Origin: Microbacterium maritypicum
GTDB lineage: Bacteria > Actinomycetota > Actinomycetes > Actinomycetales > Microbacteriaceae
DNA length: 64,000 bases
Reading direction: 5' to 3'
Assembly (NCBI RefSeq): GCF_041529975.1
Contig: NZ_CP168030.1
Location: forward strand, 744,001-808,000
The notes under the pieces are model-generated. The model saw nothing but the letters and a program-made list of their open reading frames with translations, was not told the DNA's origin and did not search any database. Below, in pieces: positions 17,799-26,011 of the stretch. Made by a program: the position numbers and the translations under genes. Each line of letters begins with the position of its first letter. Within the stretch, counting starts at the first letter, position 1.

Positions 17799-18572
17799 GA
17801 CTCGGCCGTCGAGATCGCGCACCTGCGCGTGCATCGCGGGGCAGTGCAGGTCTTCGACGGGATCGACTTCACGATCCCGCGTGGACAGATCACGGGACTG
17901 CTCGGGCCGTCGGGATGCGGAAAGACCACCCTGATGCGCTCGATCGTCGGTGTGCAGCGGATCGCCGGGGGTGATGTCACCGTCCTCGGCGAGCCGGGCG
18001 GATCCCGGCAGCTCCGCCACCGCGTGGCCTACGGCACACAGGGCGCTGCGGTCTATGGCGACCTCAGCGTGCGCCAGAACCTCTCGTACTTCGCCTCGCT
18101 GCTCAATGCGCCGAAGGGCGATGTGGACAGGGTGATCGACGAAGTCGGGCTGCGGGCCCAGGCGGGGCAGCGCGTCGACGCGCTCAGCGGCGGCCAGGCG
18201 ACGCGGGTGTCGCTCGCGGTCGCGCTCATCGGCTCCCCCGAGCTGGTCGTGCTCGACGAGCCGACGGTCGGACTCGACCCCGTGCTGCGCGCCGAGCTGT
18301 GGGCATTGTTCCGAGGCCTGGCGGACCGCGGCGTGACCCTCATCGTGTCGAGCCACGTGATGGACGAGGCGGTGCGCTGCGACCGGCTGCTGCTGATGCG
18401 GGAGGGGCGGATCATCGCCGACACCACCCCGTCGTCGCTCCTGGCCGACACCGGCGCGACCGATGCCGAGTCCGCGTTCCTGACACTGATCGAGCGGGAC
18501 CGCAACGGCGATACCGACGTCCCTCGTTCGCGGCGAGAAGCCAGCGAGCACCGAGAGGGGGCCGGAGGATGA
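17790..18572 (+). CDS. ABC-2 type exporter ATP-binding protein
   Basis: 260 residues: Walker A GPSGCGKTT, signature LSGGQATR, Walker B ELVVLDEPTVGLDP and switch His in SSHVMDEA, the profile of drug/antibiotic-type exporters. Its stop overlaps the permease start (ATGA). There is no ribosome site; the leaderless promoter described above explains that. The substrate is unknown; the nearest regulators are not adjacent, so the overlapping palindrome points to control by a protein coded elsewhere. Confidence 0.93.
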   Translation: MMNDSAVEIAHLRVHRGAVQVFDGIDFTIPRGQITGLLGPSGCGKTTLMRSIVGVQRIAGGDVTVLGEPGGSRQLRHRVAYGTQGAAVYGDLSVRQNLSYFASLLNAPKGDVDRVIDEVGLRAQAGQRVDALSGGQATRVSLAVALIGSPELVVLDEPTVGLDPVLRAELWALFRGLADRGVTLIVSSHVMDEAVRCDRLLLMREGRIIADTTPSSLLADTGATDAESAFLTLIERDRNGDTDVPRSRREASEHREGAGG

Positions 18573-19303
18573 ACGGCCGCCGGATGCTCGCCACCGCCGG
18601 GCGCGTGCTCGCCCAGCTGCGGCACGATCCGCGGTCGATCGCCCTGATGCTCGTCGCGCCGAGCCTGCTGGTCGGTCTCTTCGCCTGGCTGTTCAGCGAC
18701 CAGGAGGGCGTCTTCGACCAGTTCGGCGGGGCGATCCTGGCGCTGTTCCCGTTCATCGTGATGTTCCTCATCACGTCGATCACCACCCTGCGCGAGCGCC
18801 GTTCGGGAACCCTCGAGCGTCTGATGACCACACCCCTCGAGAAGGCCGACTTCATCCTCGGCTATGCGCTCGCGTTCGGGCTGATGGCCCTGCTGCAGGC
18901 GGTGATCACGGTGTCGTTCGCGGTCGGGGTGTGCGGCCTCGATGTCGACGGGCCGCTGTGGCAGCTCGGCCTGGTCGCGGTCGTCGATGCGCTGCTCGGC
19001 ACGGCACTCGGGCTCCTCGCCAGCGCGTTCGCCCAGACCGAGTTCCAGGCGGTGCAGTTCATGCCGCTGCTGGTGTTCCCGCAGATCATCCTCGGCGGCC
19101 TGTTCATGCCCCGCGACCAGATGCCGGATGTCCTCTACGCCATCTCGGACTGGCTCCCGCTCAGCTACGCGATCGACACGATCAACGCGGTGGCCGCGGG
19201 GGACGAGGGCTGGGAAGTGTTCGGTCCGCTGCTGATCGTGGTGGCCTTCGCCGCGGGTGCCCTCGTGCTCGCGTCGCTGACGCTGCGGCGGCGCACGCGC
19301 TGA
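18569..19303 (+). CDS. ABC-2 type exporter permease
   Basis: 244 residues with six membrane segments and the ABC-2 motif TLRERRSGTLERLMTTPL after the second segment, plus the C-terminal LPLSYAIDTINAVAAG element. It pairs with the ATPase just before it, overlapping by 4 bp. As each half is single-domain, the exporter should be a 2+2 complex. It moves an unknown substrate out of the cell. Confidence 0.92.
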   Translation: MNGRRMLATAGRVLAQLRHDPRSIALMLVAPSLLVGLFAWLFSDQEGVFDQFGGAILALFPFIVMFLITSITTLRERRSGTLERLMTTPLEKADFILGYALAFGLMALLQAVITVSFAVGVCGLDVDGPLWQLGLVAVVDALLGTALGLLASAFAQTEFQAVQFMPLLVFPQIILGGLFMPRDQMPDVLYAISDWLPLSYAIDTINAVAAGDEGWEVFGPLLIVVAFAAGALVLASLTLRRRTR

Positions 19304-19322
19304 GTTCGGCTCCGGTCGCAGC

Positions 19323-21878
19323 TCAGCGCGCCGCGCGGTTCTTCGTGTGCTTGGTCGGCACGGCGGCCCACGGGTCTTCGGGCCACGGATGCCGGGGGTA
19401 GCGGCCGCGCATCTCGGCGCGCACCTGGCTGTAGGGACCGGACCAGAACGAGGCGAGGTCGTCGGTGACCGCGAGCGGACGCCCCGCGGGGGACAGCAGG
19501 TGGAACAGCACCGGCACCCGCCCATCGACGAGGCGCGGAGTCTCGGCCCACCCGAAGCACTCCTGCAGCTTCACGGCGACGACCGGCCGTGCGTGCGGGT
19601 CACCGTCCGGTTCCGGGTAGGTGATCCGGACGCGGGATCCGCTGGGCACCTCGAGGCGCTCCGGCGCGAGCTCATCGAGGCGCACGGCATCGGGCCACGG
19701 CAGTAGGCGCCGAAGCGGTGACGAGAGATCCAGCCGTGCTGCGGGGGTGCCGGACGCGAGGCGATCGAGCTCGGGCGCGAGCCACACGTCGAGGGAGTCG
19801 ACCAGCCCGGCATCCGAGACATCGGGCCACGGATCGCCGAGCTCTCGTCGCAACAGTGCGAGTCGCCGGCGCAGCGCGTCTGCGGTGTCGGACCAGGTGA
19901 ACATACCGAGCCCGTCGCGGCGGAGCGCCCGGCGCACGGCGTCGCGGCCCTCCTGTGCCGACGCCTTCACGGGCGCCGAGGACCGCAGGATGGCGCCGAT
20001 GCGCCGCTCGCGTCGGGCCTGGACGCGGCCTCCGACGAATTCCGCCTCGACGCGGTCGGTCATCAGGTGGCTCGCCGCCTGCTCCATCTGCGCTTCGGTG
20101 AGCACAGCGGCCGACCGGATGATCGCGCCGGACCCGGCCGCGGCGCGCGCGGTGGCGCGCGCGACGTCGGCGACGGCGATCCACTCCACCGCTGCGAGCG
20201 GACCCCGCACCCCGGCCCGGGTTCCGGAGGCCAGCAGGAATGTCGCTCCTTCGGCAGTGCGCTCGACGCGATGCGCGATGCGCTCGGGGAACGCCAGCGC
20301 GATCACGAGGCCCACTCCGTCGAGGTCCGAGCGGATGCCCGGCGTCTCCCGGACCATGCGTTCGAGGCGGTTCGCATCGTCGCGCCATCGGCGGGCGTCC
20401 GGGTTCCGACCGCCTCGCAGCGCGATGAGCGCCTGCGCGATGTCGGCATCCGAGATGCGCAGCTCGCCGCCCACCAGCGCGACGACCTCGGCCGCGAGTC
20501 GGCTTCCGACGACCGGGCTGCCGTCGCGAAGTGCGCGGGCGAGTCGAGGATCGGTCGGAATCCGTGCGAGGACGCGGCCCTCCGCGGTGGCGCGACCGTC
20601 GTCATCGATCGCGCCGAGAGCCCGAAGCACCGTGATCGCATCGGCCAGGTTCTCGGCGGGCAGCGGGTCGATCATCCGCAGTCCGATGCCGCCCGGGGCA
20701 CCCCAGCAGGCGAGAAGCAGCGCGGCATCCGCGAGGTCGATCACCGCGATCTCGGGCACGGGACGAGCGGGGGCCGCCGCGTAGGTGCGCTCGTCGACGC
20801 AGCGGATGACCATGCCGGGGCCCTGACGGGTGCCGCGCCCCGCACGCTGCACGCACGACGAGCGCGATGCGGCGGTGGTGACGAGGCCCGTCATACCGCG
20901 GCCGGCGTCGCGCTGCGGATGCCGCGACAGGCAGCTGTCCACGACGAGGCGCACCCCCGGCACGGTGAGCGACGACTCGGCGAGAGAAGTCGTGACGATG
21001 ATGCGCGGAAGGTCCGTCGGCGTGCGGCCACGGATCACGGCATCCTGCTCGGCCGGCGGGATCTGGCCGTGCAGTTCCCGCACGTCGAAGGCATCGCTCG
21101 CAGCGCGGACGCGGCGGGCGATCTCCGACACCTCACGAGCCCCTGGCGCGAAGACCAGCACGTCGGCTTTCGGGTCTTCGCGCACCAGGTCCACGGCCGC
21201 GGATGCTGTGACGGCCGCGACGTGATCGAGGAAGCCCCAGGTGACGCCGCGCTCGTCGAGGCGGGGGACGGGGCTCGGAGCCCACTGCACGGTGAGGGGG
21301 AAGGCGGGGACATCGTGGTCGACGATCGGCGCGGGGGAGTCGTCCGTGCCGATGACGGCGGCGATCCGCGCCGCGTCGAGGGTCGCGGACATGGCGATCA
21401 CCACCAGGTCATCCCGAAGCTCGCGCACCTCCGAGAGCAGCCCGATCAGGAGGTCGGTCTCGAGCGCGCGTTCGTGCACCTCGTCGAGGATCACGGCATC
21501 CACACCGTCGAGTCCCGGGTCGTCGAGCATCCGTCGAAGCAGGACTCCGGCCGTGACGAACTCGACCTGCGTCTCGGGTCCTGCCGAGCGCTCGCCGCGG
21601 ACGGTGAATCCCACGCGTGAACCGAGGGGGGACCCGTCGAGGTGGGCGAGGCGTCGGGCGGCCGCGCGGGCGGCGACGCGGCGGGGCTGGGTGATGATCA
21701 CGCGACCGGTGCTCCGCGAAGCGAGGAGCGGGGGCACGAGGGTGGTCTTGCCCGTGCCGGGTGGGGCGGTGACGACCACCGATCCGCTCGCATCGAGCGC
21801 CGCTGACAGCTCGTCGAGCGCGGCCGCGAACGAGAGCCCCGCGCCGATGGCGGCGAGGTCGAAGGCGGCGGACGTCAT
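19323..21878 (-). CDS. hrpB: ATP-dependent RNA helicase HrpB
   Basis: A full 851-residue DEAH helicase: motif I PPGTGKTTLVPPLLA, motif II DEVHER, motif III SATLD, motif VI QRAGRGTRQGPG, then the winged-helix/ratchet region and the C-terminal HrpB domain (RLLPWPDAVRLDELAPE, HPWPEDPWAAVPTKHTKNR). HrpB is nonessential in E. coli and its target RNA is not settled. No operon partner; it ends 19 bp from the convergent exporter gene. Confidence 0.96.
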   Translation of the reverse strand: MTSAAFDLAAIGAGLSFAAALDELSAALDASGSVVVTAPPGTGKTTLVPPLLASRSTGRVIITQPRRVAARAAARRLAHLDGSPLGSRVGFTVRGERSAGPETQVEFVTAGVLLRRMLDDPGLDGVDAVILDEVHERALETDLLIGLLSEVRELRDDLVVIAMSATLDAARIAAVIGTDDSPAPIVDHDVPAFPLTVQWAPSPVPRLDERGVTWGFLDHVAAVTASAAVDLVREDPKADVLVFAPGAREVSEIARRVRAASDAFDVRELHGQIPPAEQDAVIRGRTPTDLPRIIVTTSLAESSLTVPGVRLVVDSCLSRHPQRDAGRGMTGLVTTAASRSSCVQRAGRGTRQGPGMVIRCVDERTYAAAPARPVPEIAVIDLADAALLLACWGAPGGIGLRMIDPLPAENLADAITVLRALGAIDDDGRATAEGRVLARIPTDPRLARALRDGSPVVGSRLAAEVVALVGGELRISDADIAQALIALRGGRNPDARRWRDDANRLERMVRETPGIRSDLDGVGLVIALAFPERIAHRVERTAEGATFLLASGTRAGVRGPLAAVEWIAVADVARATARAAAGSGAIIRSAAVLTEAQMEQAASHLMTDRVEAEFVGGRVQARRERRIGAILRSSAPVKASAQEGRDAVRRALRRDGLGMFTWSDTADALRRRLALLRRELGDPWPDVSDAGLVDSLDVWLAPELDRLASGTPAARLDLSSPLRRLLPWPDAVRLDELAPERLEVPSGSRVRITYPEPDGDPHARPVVAVKLQECFGWAETPRLVDGRVPVLFHLLSPAGRPLAVTDDLASFWSGPYSQVRAEMRGRYPRHPWPEDPWAAVPTKHTKNRAAR

Positions 21879-21909
21879 CCGTCCAGTCTGCCCGGTCGGG
21901 GAGTCGAAA

Positions 21910-21948
21910 CAGCGGATGCCGCGACCGGAGAGGTCGCGGCATCCGCTG
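21910..21948 (-). terminator. Strong hairpin terminator after the SPFH gene
   Basis: A perfect 17-bp stem: CAGCGGATGCCGCGACC (21910-21926) pairs with GGTCGCGGCATCCGCTG (21932-21948), with a GGAGA loop. It sits 15 bp past the flotillin-like stop and before hrpB. The stem contains the hexamer GGATGC/GCATCC that recurs through the window. No T run follows. Confidence 0.85.
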
Positions 21949-21962
21949 TCGTGAAGGTGTGT

Positions 21963-23564
21963 TTACTCCGCTGCCGGAGCCGGCGGTGCGGGCGGCGGCG
22001 GGGTGTTCGGCGTCGAGACGCGCGGTGCGGGCGCGGCAGGCGTAGCTTCCGCGACACCGGCTCCGAAGCCGCGGCCGACGGCCTGCCCCTGGATGATGCC
22101 GGCGAGGTCGAGTCCGGTGGCCGAGTGGACGCTCTCGAACACCGAGGCCAGGGCCTTGGCGTTGTCGGCACCGACGACGTCGGATGCGCCGTCCTGGCCC
22201 GAGCCGCCGATGATCGACACGTTGCCGATCGCCGCGTACCCCTTCGAGAACTCGGCCATGATCGACGGCAGCACCTCGAGCACGCGCTGCGAGAGGAAGG
22301 CGTCCTGGTTCGAGGCGATGGCCTTGGCCTCGGCCTCGAGAGCTGCGGCGCGCGCGTCACCCTCGGCGCGGATCGCCTCGGCTTCGGCAGCAGCCTGCAG
22401 GCGTCGGGCGTGAGCCTCGGCCTCGGCCTTCGAGCGCAGCGCGTCGGCCTCACCGGTGGCGCTCGCGACGGCAGCCGCGGCCTCACCGGCGGCGCGGGCC
22501 TTGTCGGCCTCTGCCTGCTGCTCGGCGATGCGGGTGCGAGCCTCGGCCTGCTTGACCTGCTCGATCGCGGCGGCCTCGGCCGCCCGCTCGCGCGTGTAGA
22601 GCTCGGCCTGGGCGCGGGTCTCGGCCTCGTACCGCTGCGCGTCGGCGACGCGCTTGACGTCGGCGTCGAGCTGGGCCTGCTTGTTCTCGGCCTGCTGCTG
22701 CAGCACGGCCTGCTGCGCCTGCTCGCGGGCGAGGTTCTCGGCCTGCTCCGCCTCGGCGCGCGCGCGACCGATGCCGGCGTTCGAGTTGGCGGTGTTCGTG
22801 TCGAGCGCGGTCTGCTCGATCAGGTTGGCTTCCTGGTTCGCGATGTTCTTCTGGTTGATCGCGCGGTCGGCGTTGGTCTGCGAGATCTCGGCGGACTGAC
22901 GCTTCGCCTGGATCTCGGGAGCGCCGAGCGACTGGATGTAGCCGACCTTGTCGGTGATGCCCTTGATCTGGAACGAGTCCAGGATGAGGCCCTGCTCGGC
23001 GAGCTCCTGCGAGACGTCGGCGGCGATCTGGTCGGAGAACTTCTTCCGCTCGCGCATCAGCTCGACGACCGACAGGGTCGCGACGATTCCACGGAGGGCA
23101 CCTTCGAGCTGTTCGGTGGTGAACTGCTCGATGGCCTTGTCCTGCGAGGCGAAGCGCTCGGCGGCACGGCGCACCAGGATGGGGTCGGAGCCGATCTTCA
23201 CGATCGCGACACCGTCGACGTTCAGGGTCACGCTGTCGAGCGACTGCGCCTCGGCGTTGAGCGAGACCTGGCGCGAGCGCAGCGAGATGATCTCATGGCG
23301 CTGCGTGATCGGGTTGACGAGCGACTTGCCGTTGACGATGACGGTGACGGGCGACTCCGACATCTCGGAGCGGCTCGACCCGTCGGTCGCGATGACCGCG
23401 GTCTGCACCTTCTGCTTGCGGCCCGAGATGACGAGGGCCTCGTCGGCTCGGGCGACCTTGATCCAGCTGCGTGCGAACAGCAGCAGGATGAGCAGCAGGA
23501 CGACGGCGACGACGACTGCGATACCGACGATGACGAGGATGCCGACGATTCCGGCGAACTCCAT
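21963..23564 (-). CDS. floT: Flotillin-like SPFH/band 7 membrane protein
   Basis: 533 residues: one N-terminal membrane segment (IVGILVIVGIAVVVAVVLLL), SPFH domain at about 35-220, a long Ala/Glu-rich coiled coil (about 225-440) with repeated AEAE-type heptads, a flotillin C-terminal domain, and a Pro/Ala-rich tail (NTPPPPAPPAPAAE). Flotillins form ordered membrane microdomains and scaffold signalling or secretion complexes. The ATG has GGGAGG 7 nt upstream. No NfeD partner is next to it, unlike many Bacillus operons. The gene symbol is by family only. Confidence 0.93.
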   Translation of the reverse strand: MEFAGIVGILVIVGIAVVVAVVLLLILLLFARSWIKVARADEALVISGRKQKVQTAVIATDGSSRSEMSESPVTVIVNGKSLVNPITQRHEIISLRSRQVSLNAEAQSLDSVTLNVDGVAIVKIGSDPILVRRAAERFASQDKAIEQFTTEQLEGALRGIVATLSVVELMRERKKFSDQIAADVSQELAEQGLILDSFQIKGITDKVGYIQSLGAPEIQAKRQSAEISQTNADRAINQKNIANQEANLIEQTALDTNTANSNAGIGRARAEAEQAENLAREQAQQAVLQQQAENKQAQLDADVKRVADAQRYEAETRAQAELYTRERAAEAAAIEQVKQAEARTRIAEQQAEADKARAAGEAAAAVASATGEADALRSKAEAEAHARRLQAAAEAEAIRAEGDARAAALEAEAKAIASNQDAFLSQRVLEVLPSIMAEFSKGYAAIGNVSIIGGSGQDGASDVVGADNAKALASVFESVHSATGLDLAGIIQGQAVGRGFGAGVAEATPAAPAPRVSTPNTPPPPAPPAPAAE

Positions 23565-23676
23565 GGATGACCTCCCTGGTTCCCCCCGAGGGGGCGGTCT
23601 GACGTGCCCGCGACACAGCGGGCGTACGCACCCCACCCTGCCAGAAACGGAAGCGGGCCGTTCTCGCGGCAGCGGG

Positions 23677-24105
23677 TCAGCGGGTGCGGAGCTTCTCCGC
23701 GAGGTCGCGCAGCGTGCGCAGCTCGTCATCGCCGAGGCGCGACATGCGGTCGGCGATCGAGCGCCCGTGCACGGTGGCGAGGGAGCGGAACGCCCGGGCC
23801 CCTTCATCCGTCGCGCGGATCAGCGCACCGCGTCCGTCGTCGGGGTCGGCGCACTTGGCCACGAGCCCGCGCGTGACCATGCGGTCGACCAGGCGCGAGA
23901 CGCTCGGCTGGCTGATCAGCATGTTCGCGGTGATGTCGCGCAGCCGCGCGGTCATGCCGGGGGAGCGGGTGACGGTGAGCAGCACGTCGTACTCGGCCTG
24001 ACCCAGGTCGCTGTGCTCGAAGTCCGACATCATCTCGGTGAACAACTCGTGCTGCGCGCGGAACAGGCTCTCCCAGGCCTCCAGGGCGAGCTTGCGATCG
24101 GTCAT
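23677..24105 (-). CDS. MarR family transcriptional regulator
   Basis: 142 residues with the MarR winged helix: LRDITANMLISQPSVSRLVDRMVTRGLV as helix-turn-helix and DPDDGRGALIRATDEG as the wing. Start chosen at the ATG with a TATTCT box 6 nt upstream, suggesting a leaderless transcript; the longer frame upstream runs into AT-richer sequence. The flotillin-like gene 112 bp downstream is on the same strand and may be co-transcribed. Confidence 0.9.
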   Translation of the reverse strand: MTDRKLALEAWESLFRAQHELFTEMMSDFEHSDLGQAEYDVLLTVTRSPGMTARLRDITANMLISQPSVSRLVDRMVTRGLVAKCADPDDGRGALIRATDEGARAFRSLATVHGRSIADRMSRLGDDELRTLRDLAEKLRTR

Positions 24106-24129
24106 GTTCACAGAATAGTGGGAACAGTA

Positions 24130-24163
24130 AAGGGCCGGTCGGAGAGGCTCCCGACCGGCCCTT
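24130..24163. terminator. Orphan terminator-like hairpin
   Basis: AAGGGCCGGTCGG and CCGACCGGCCCTT form a perfect 13-bp stem with an 8-nt loop, followed by GTCCCTT. It lies upstream of the MarR gene with no gene ending next to it on either strand. It may be the terminator of a gene lost when the adjoining mobile-element debris arrived. Confidence 0.55.
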
Positions 24164-24433
24164 GTCCCTTGCACCAAGAGTGTCCTGCAATCACATGCGG
24201 TGTATGCCACAGCAAACATTCACCGTGTGATCACTGTATAACGGCGAGATAACGAATGCAACGGTTTGGTCACGGAAAAGTTTCGTGGCGGAGCAGGCGT
24301 CCCAGCTCATGTCCGAGGTGTTGCCCACGACCGAACTCCGCGTTGGTCATAGTTCCGTGGAAGCCGACGTCGGTACGAGATTCTTCGCTGGGCGGCCGCG
24401 TATCTGTCGCAGGCGTCACCACTCCCCAAATGA

Positions 24434-24711
24434 TGTTCCCGCTGGTCCACGAACCGGCCGCTGAACCAACTGTGGCTCGCCGACATCACCGAGCACTGGA
24501 CCGATGATGGCAAGCTGTATCTCTGCGCGATCAAAGACGTCCACTCGAACCGGATCGTCGGCTACTCCCAGAGCGGGATCACGGGATCGATGGGCCGCGT
24601 CGGAGCCTGCGCGGACAACGCCGCGATGGAGTCGTTCTTCGCGCTCCTGCAGAAGAACGTGCTCAACAAGAAGCGGTGGCACTCAAGGCAGGAACTCCGC
24701 CTCGAGATCGT
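24434..24711 (+). pseudogene. IS3 family transposase fragment (rve domain, internally deleted)
   Basis: Frame 24434 onward reads the DDE-domain start NQLWLADITEHWTDDGKLYL and IKDVHSNRIVGYS, then jumps straight to QSGITGSMGRVGACADNAAMESFFALLQKNVL and RRW-type KKRWHSRQELRLEIV. About 40-50 residues that normally hold the second Asp (HSDRGSQF) are missing in frame around 24568. A stop (24431-24433) ends the frame on the 5' side and the helix-turn-helix part is gone, so it cannot transpose. It runs in frame into a VanZ-like tail. Confidence 0.85.
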
Positions 24712-24934
24712 CGTCGCCGGTGCGAGCCTCGCCATCGAGCTGACGCAGATGGCCGCCTCGCGGCTCGCCCTCAGCGGACACCTCGCGGACATCAATGACT
24801 GGCTGACGAACATCCTGGGCGGGATCATCGGGTACGGACTGTTCGTCCTCGCGACGCGCTCGAAGACGATCGCCGGATTCGTCCAACGGTTTCGGTGGCC
24901 GACGCGTGCGCGCGTGAGTAGCCAGCCGGTCTGA
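24712..24934 (+). pseudogene. VanZ-like C-terminal fragment fused to the transposase remnant
   Basis: Without a stop, the transposase frame continues into SLAIELTQMAASRLALSGHLADINDWLTNILGGIIGYGLF, matching the last two membrane segments of VanZ family proteins (IE-Q...D-ND---N--GG--GY). The first part of that gene is absent. The join lies near 24705-24715. A frame of 160-odd codons is open across it, so a chimeric membrane protein is possible but expression signals are missing. The rest of 24164-25023 holds no gene I recognise; the part at 24250-24430 is probably further insertion debris. Confidence 0.7.
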
Positions 24935-25023
24935 TCCTCGAAGTGCCGGAAAGCCCAGCCAGACCGTCGGCACCGAGATGGTCCGCCTCGCGTTTCCGAC
25001 CGGGTGGTGTGGACGTCAGGCGC

Positions 25024-25383
25024 TCATGGGTGCACGGCTGCTCGGATCTCTGCGGCGATCGATTCTGCATCGTCGGTACTCAGAAGGATCTCGTCGAACC
25101 CGATCGTGGCTCGGTCGACGGCGATCCGCAGCAAGCGGTGCCCGCGCTTCATCGAGACCAGTCGCCGCACCCCTGAAGGGTGCCTGAAAGTCCCCAGCTT
25201 GCGGTAACCGGAGACGACGAGGCCGGATCTCACCCCGAGTATCTCTGAGGTCCACCCCTGTTCGGTGGACACATCGCGGATCGCCGACCTCGGTATCAGT
25301 AGCTGAGGCAAGCCCGTCATCGTGGCCTCCCAACCGGGGAACTGCACGTGCACTCCCGCTCGGTCGCATGTGATGTCGGTCAT
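25024..25383 (-). CDS. Small hypothetical protein with clear expression signals
   Basis: 119 residues, beta-rich by pattern (GVHVQFPGWEATM, TSEILGVRSGLVVSGYRKLG, GHRLLRIAVDR) with a C-terminal helix; possibly a small PH-like or SHS2-like sheet domain, but I recognise no family. No signal peptide or membrane segment. AAGGAG lies 7 nt before the ATG and a strong promoter lies at 25425-25454. GC is slightly below its neighbours, fitting an accessory gene. Confidence 0.75.
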   Translation of the reverse strand: MTDITCDRAGVHVQFPGWEATMTGLPQLLIPRSAIRDVSTEQGWTSEILGVRSGLVVSGYRKLGTFRHPSGVRRLVSMKRGHRLLRIAVDRATIGFDEILLSTDDAESIAAEIRAAVHP

Positions 25384-25424
25384 CGTGTGCTCCTTGCTAC
25401 TGCGAATGGGGTCATCTTGAGAAC

Positions 25425-25454
25425 ATTATCAACCTGATAACAGTGACGAGTCAA
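25425..25454 (-). promoter_or_regulatory. Promoter with overlapping palindrome for the gene at 25024
   Basis: On the minus strand TTGACT (complement of 25449-25454), an 18-nt spacer and GATAAT (complement of 25425-25430) make the best sigma70-type promoter in this patch. TTATCAaccTGATAA (25426-25440) is a perfect inverted repeat covering the -10 box, a likely repressor site. Confidence 0.7.
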
Positions 25455-25481
25455 AGTGCAGGACAGGCTTTCCCGAGCTGG

Positions 25482-25519
25482 CCGCGCACGCGGAGCCCTC
25501 TCCCGCTCCGCGTGCGCGG
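25482..25519 (-). terminator. Terminator of the NTF2-like gene at 25528
   Basis: CCGCGCACGCGGAGC (25482-25496) pairs perfectly with GCTCCGCGTGCGCGG (25505-25519), a 15-bp stem with an 8-nt loop, 8 bp past the stop codon on the minus strand. Confidence 0.8.
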
Positions 25520-25527
25520 TGATGAGG

Positions 25528-25881
25528 TTAGGCGGGTACCTTGTCGAGGAATCCGAGGACCTGGTGGATACGGCCCTGGCCGTCGCCGACGACGACGTCG
25601 AAGCCGACTACGAGCGGTTCGGCTCCTGCGGGGCCAAGCCCCCACTGAAAGCGGGTGAGGCCGTGATGTGCGTCAGGTTCGCCGACGAGCGTGAACACGA
25701 ACCCCGGGAACTGTTCCCGCACGGCGCCGATCGTGGCCGAGATCTGGTCTCGTCCACCGACATCGACCAGAGGGTCCGTGTATGTGGCGCCTTCCGTCCA
25801 ATGCTCGGCGAGGAGGCGGTCACGAGCGTTCGCGTCCGAGGCGTTCCAGGTCTGCAGATACAAGTCGGTGATGGGGGTCAT
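25528..25881 (-). CDS. NTF2-like (SnoaL-type) protein
   Basis: 117 residues: ITDLYLQTWNASDANARDRL, HWTEGATYTDPL and a sheet ending in IHQVLGFLDKVPA, the NTF2-like fold. Proteins of this kind are often annotated as isomerases or are of unknown function. It is divergent from the XRE regulator at 26012, echoing the NTF2/HxlR pair at 4041-4903. Confidence 0.87.
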   Translation of the reverse strand: MTPITDLYLQTWNASDANARDRLLAEHWTEGATYTDPLVDVGGRDQISATIGAVREQFPGFVFTLVGEPDAHHGLTRFQWGLGPAGAEPLVVGFDVVVGDGQGRIHQVLGFLDKVPA

Positions 25882-26011
25882 ATCGGGGCCTTTCGGTATC
25901 GGCCGCAGCGGAGCCGCCGCGGTGAAGCCATGTTGGGCGCGGAGGGGTAGTCGCGTCGATTACCTCGGAGGTCATGGGTCGAACCACGACTGTTGGCTAG
26001 GGTCGAGAGTC

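Noticed and set aside
24250..24430. A further transposase or other gene in this stretch
   Set aside because: No frame gives recognisable residues; stops and frame changes throughout.
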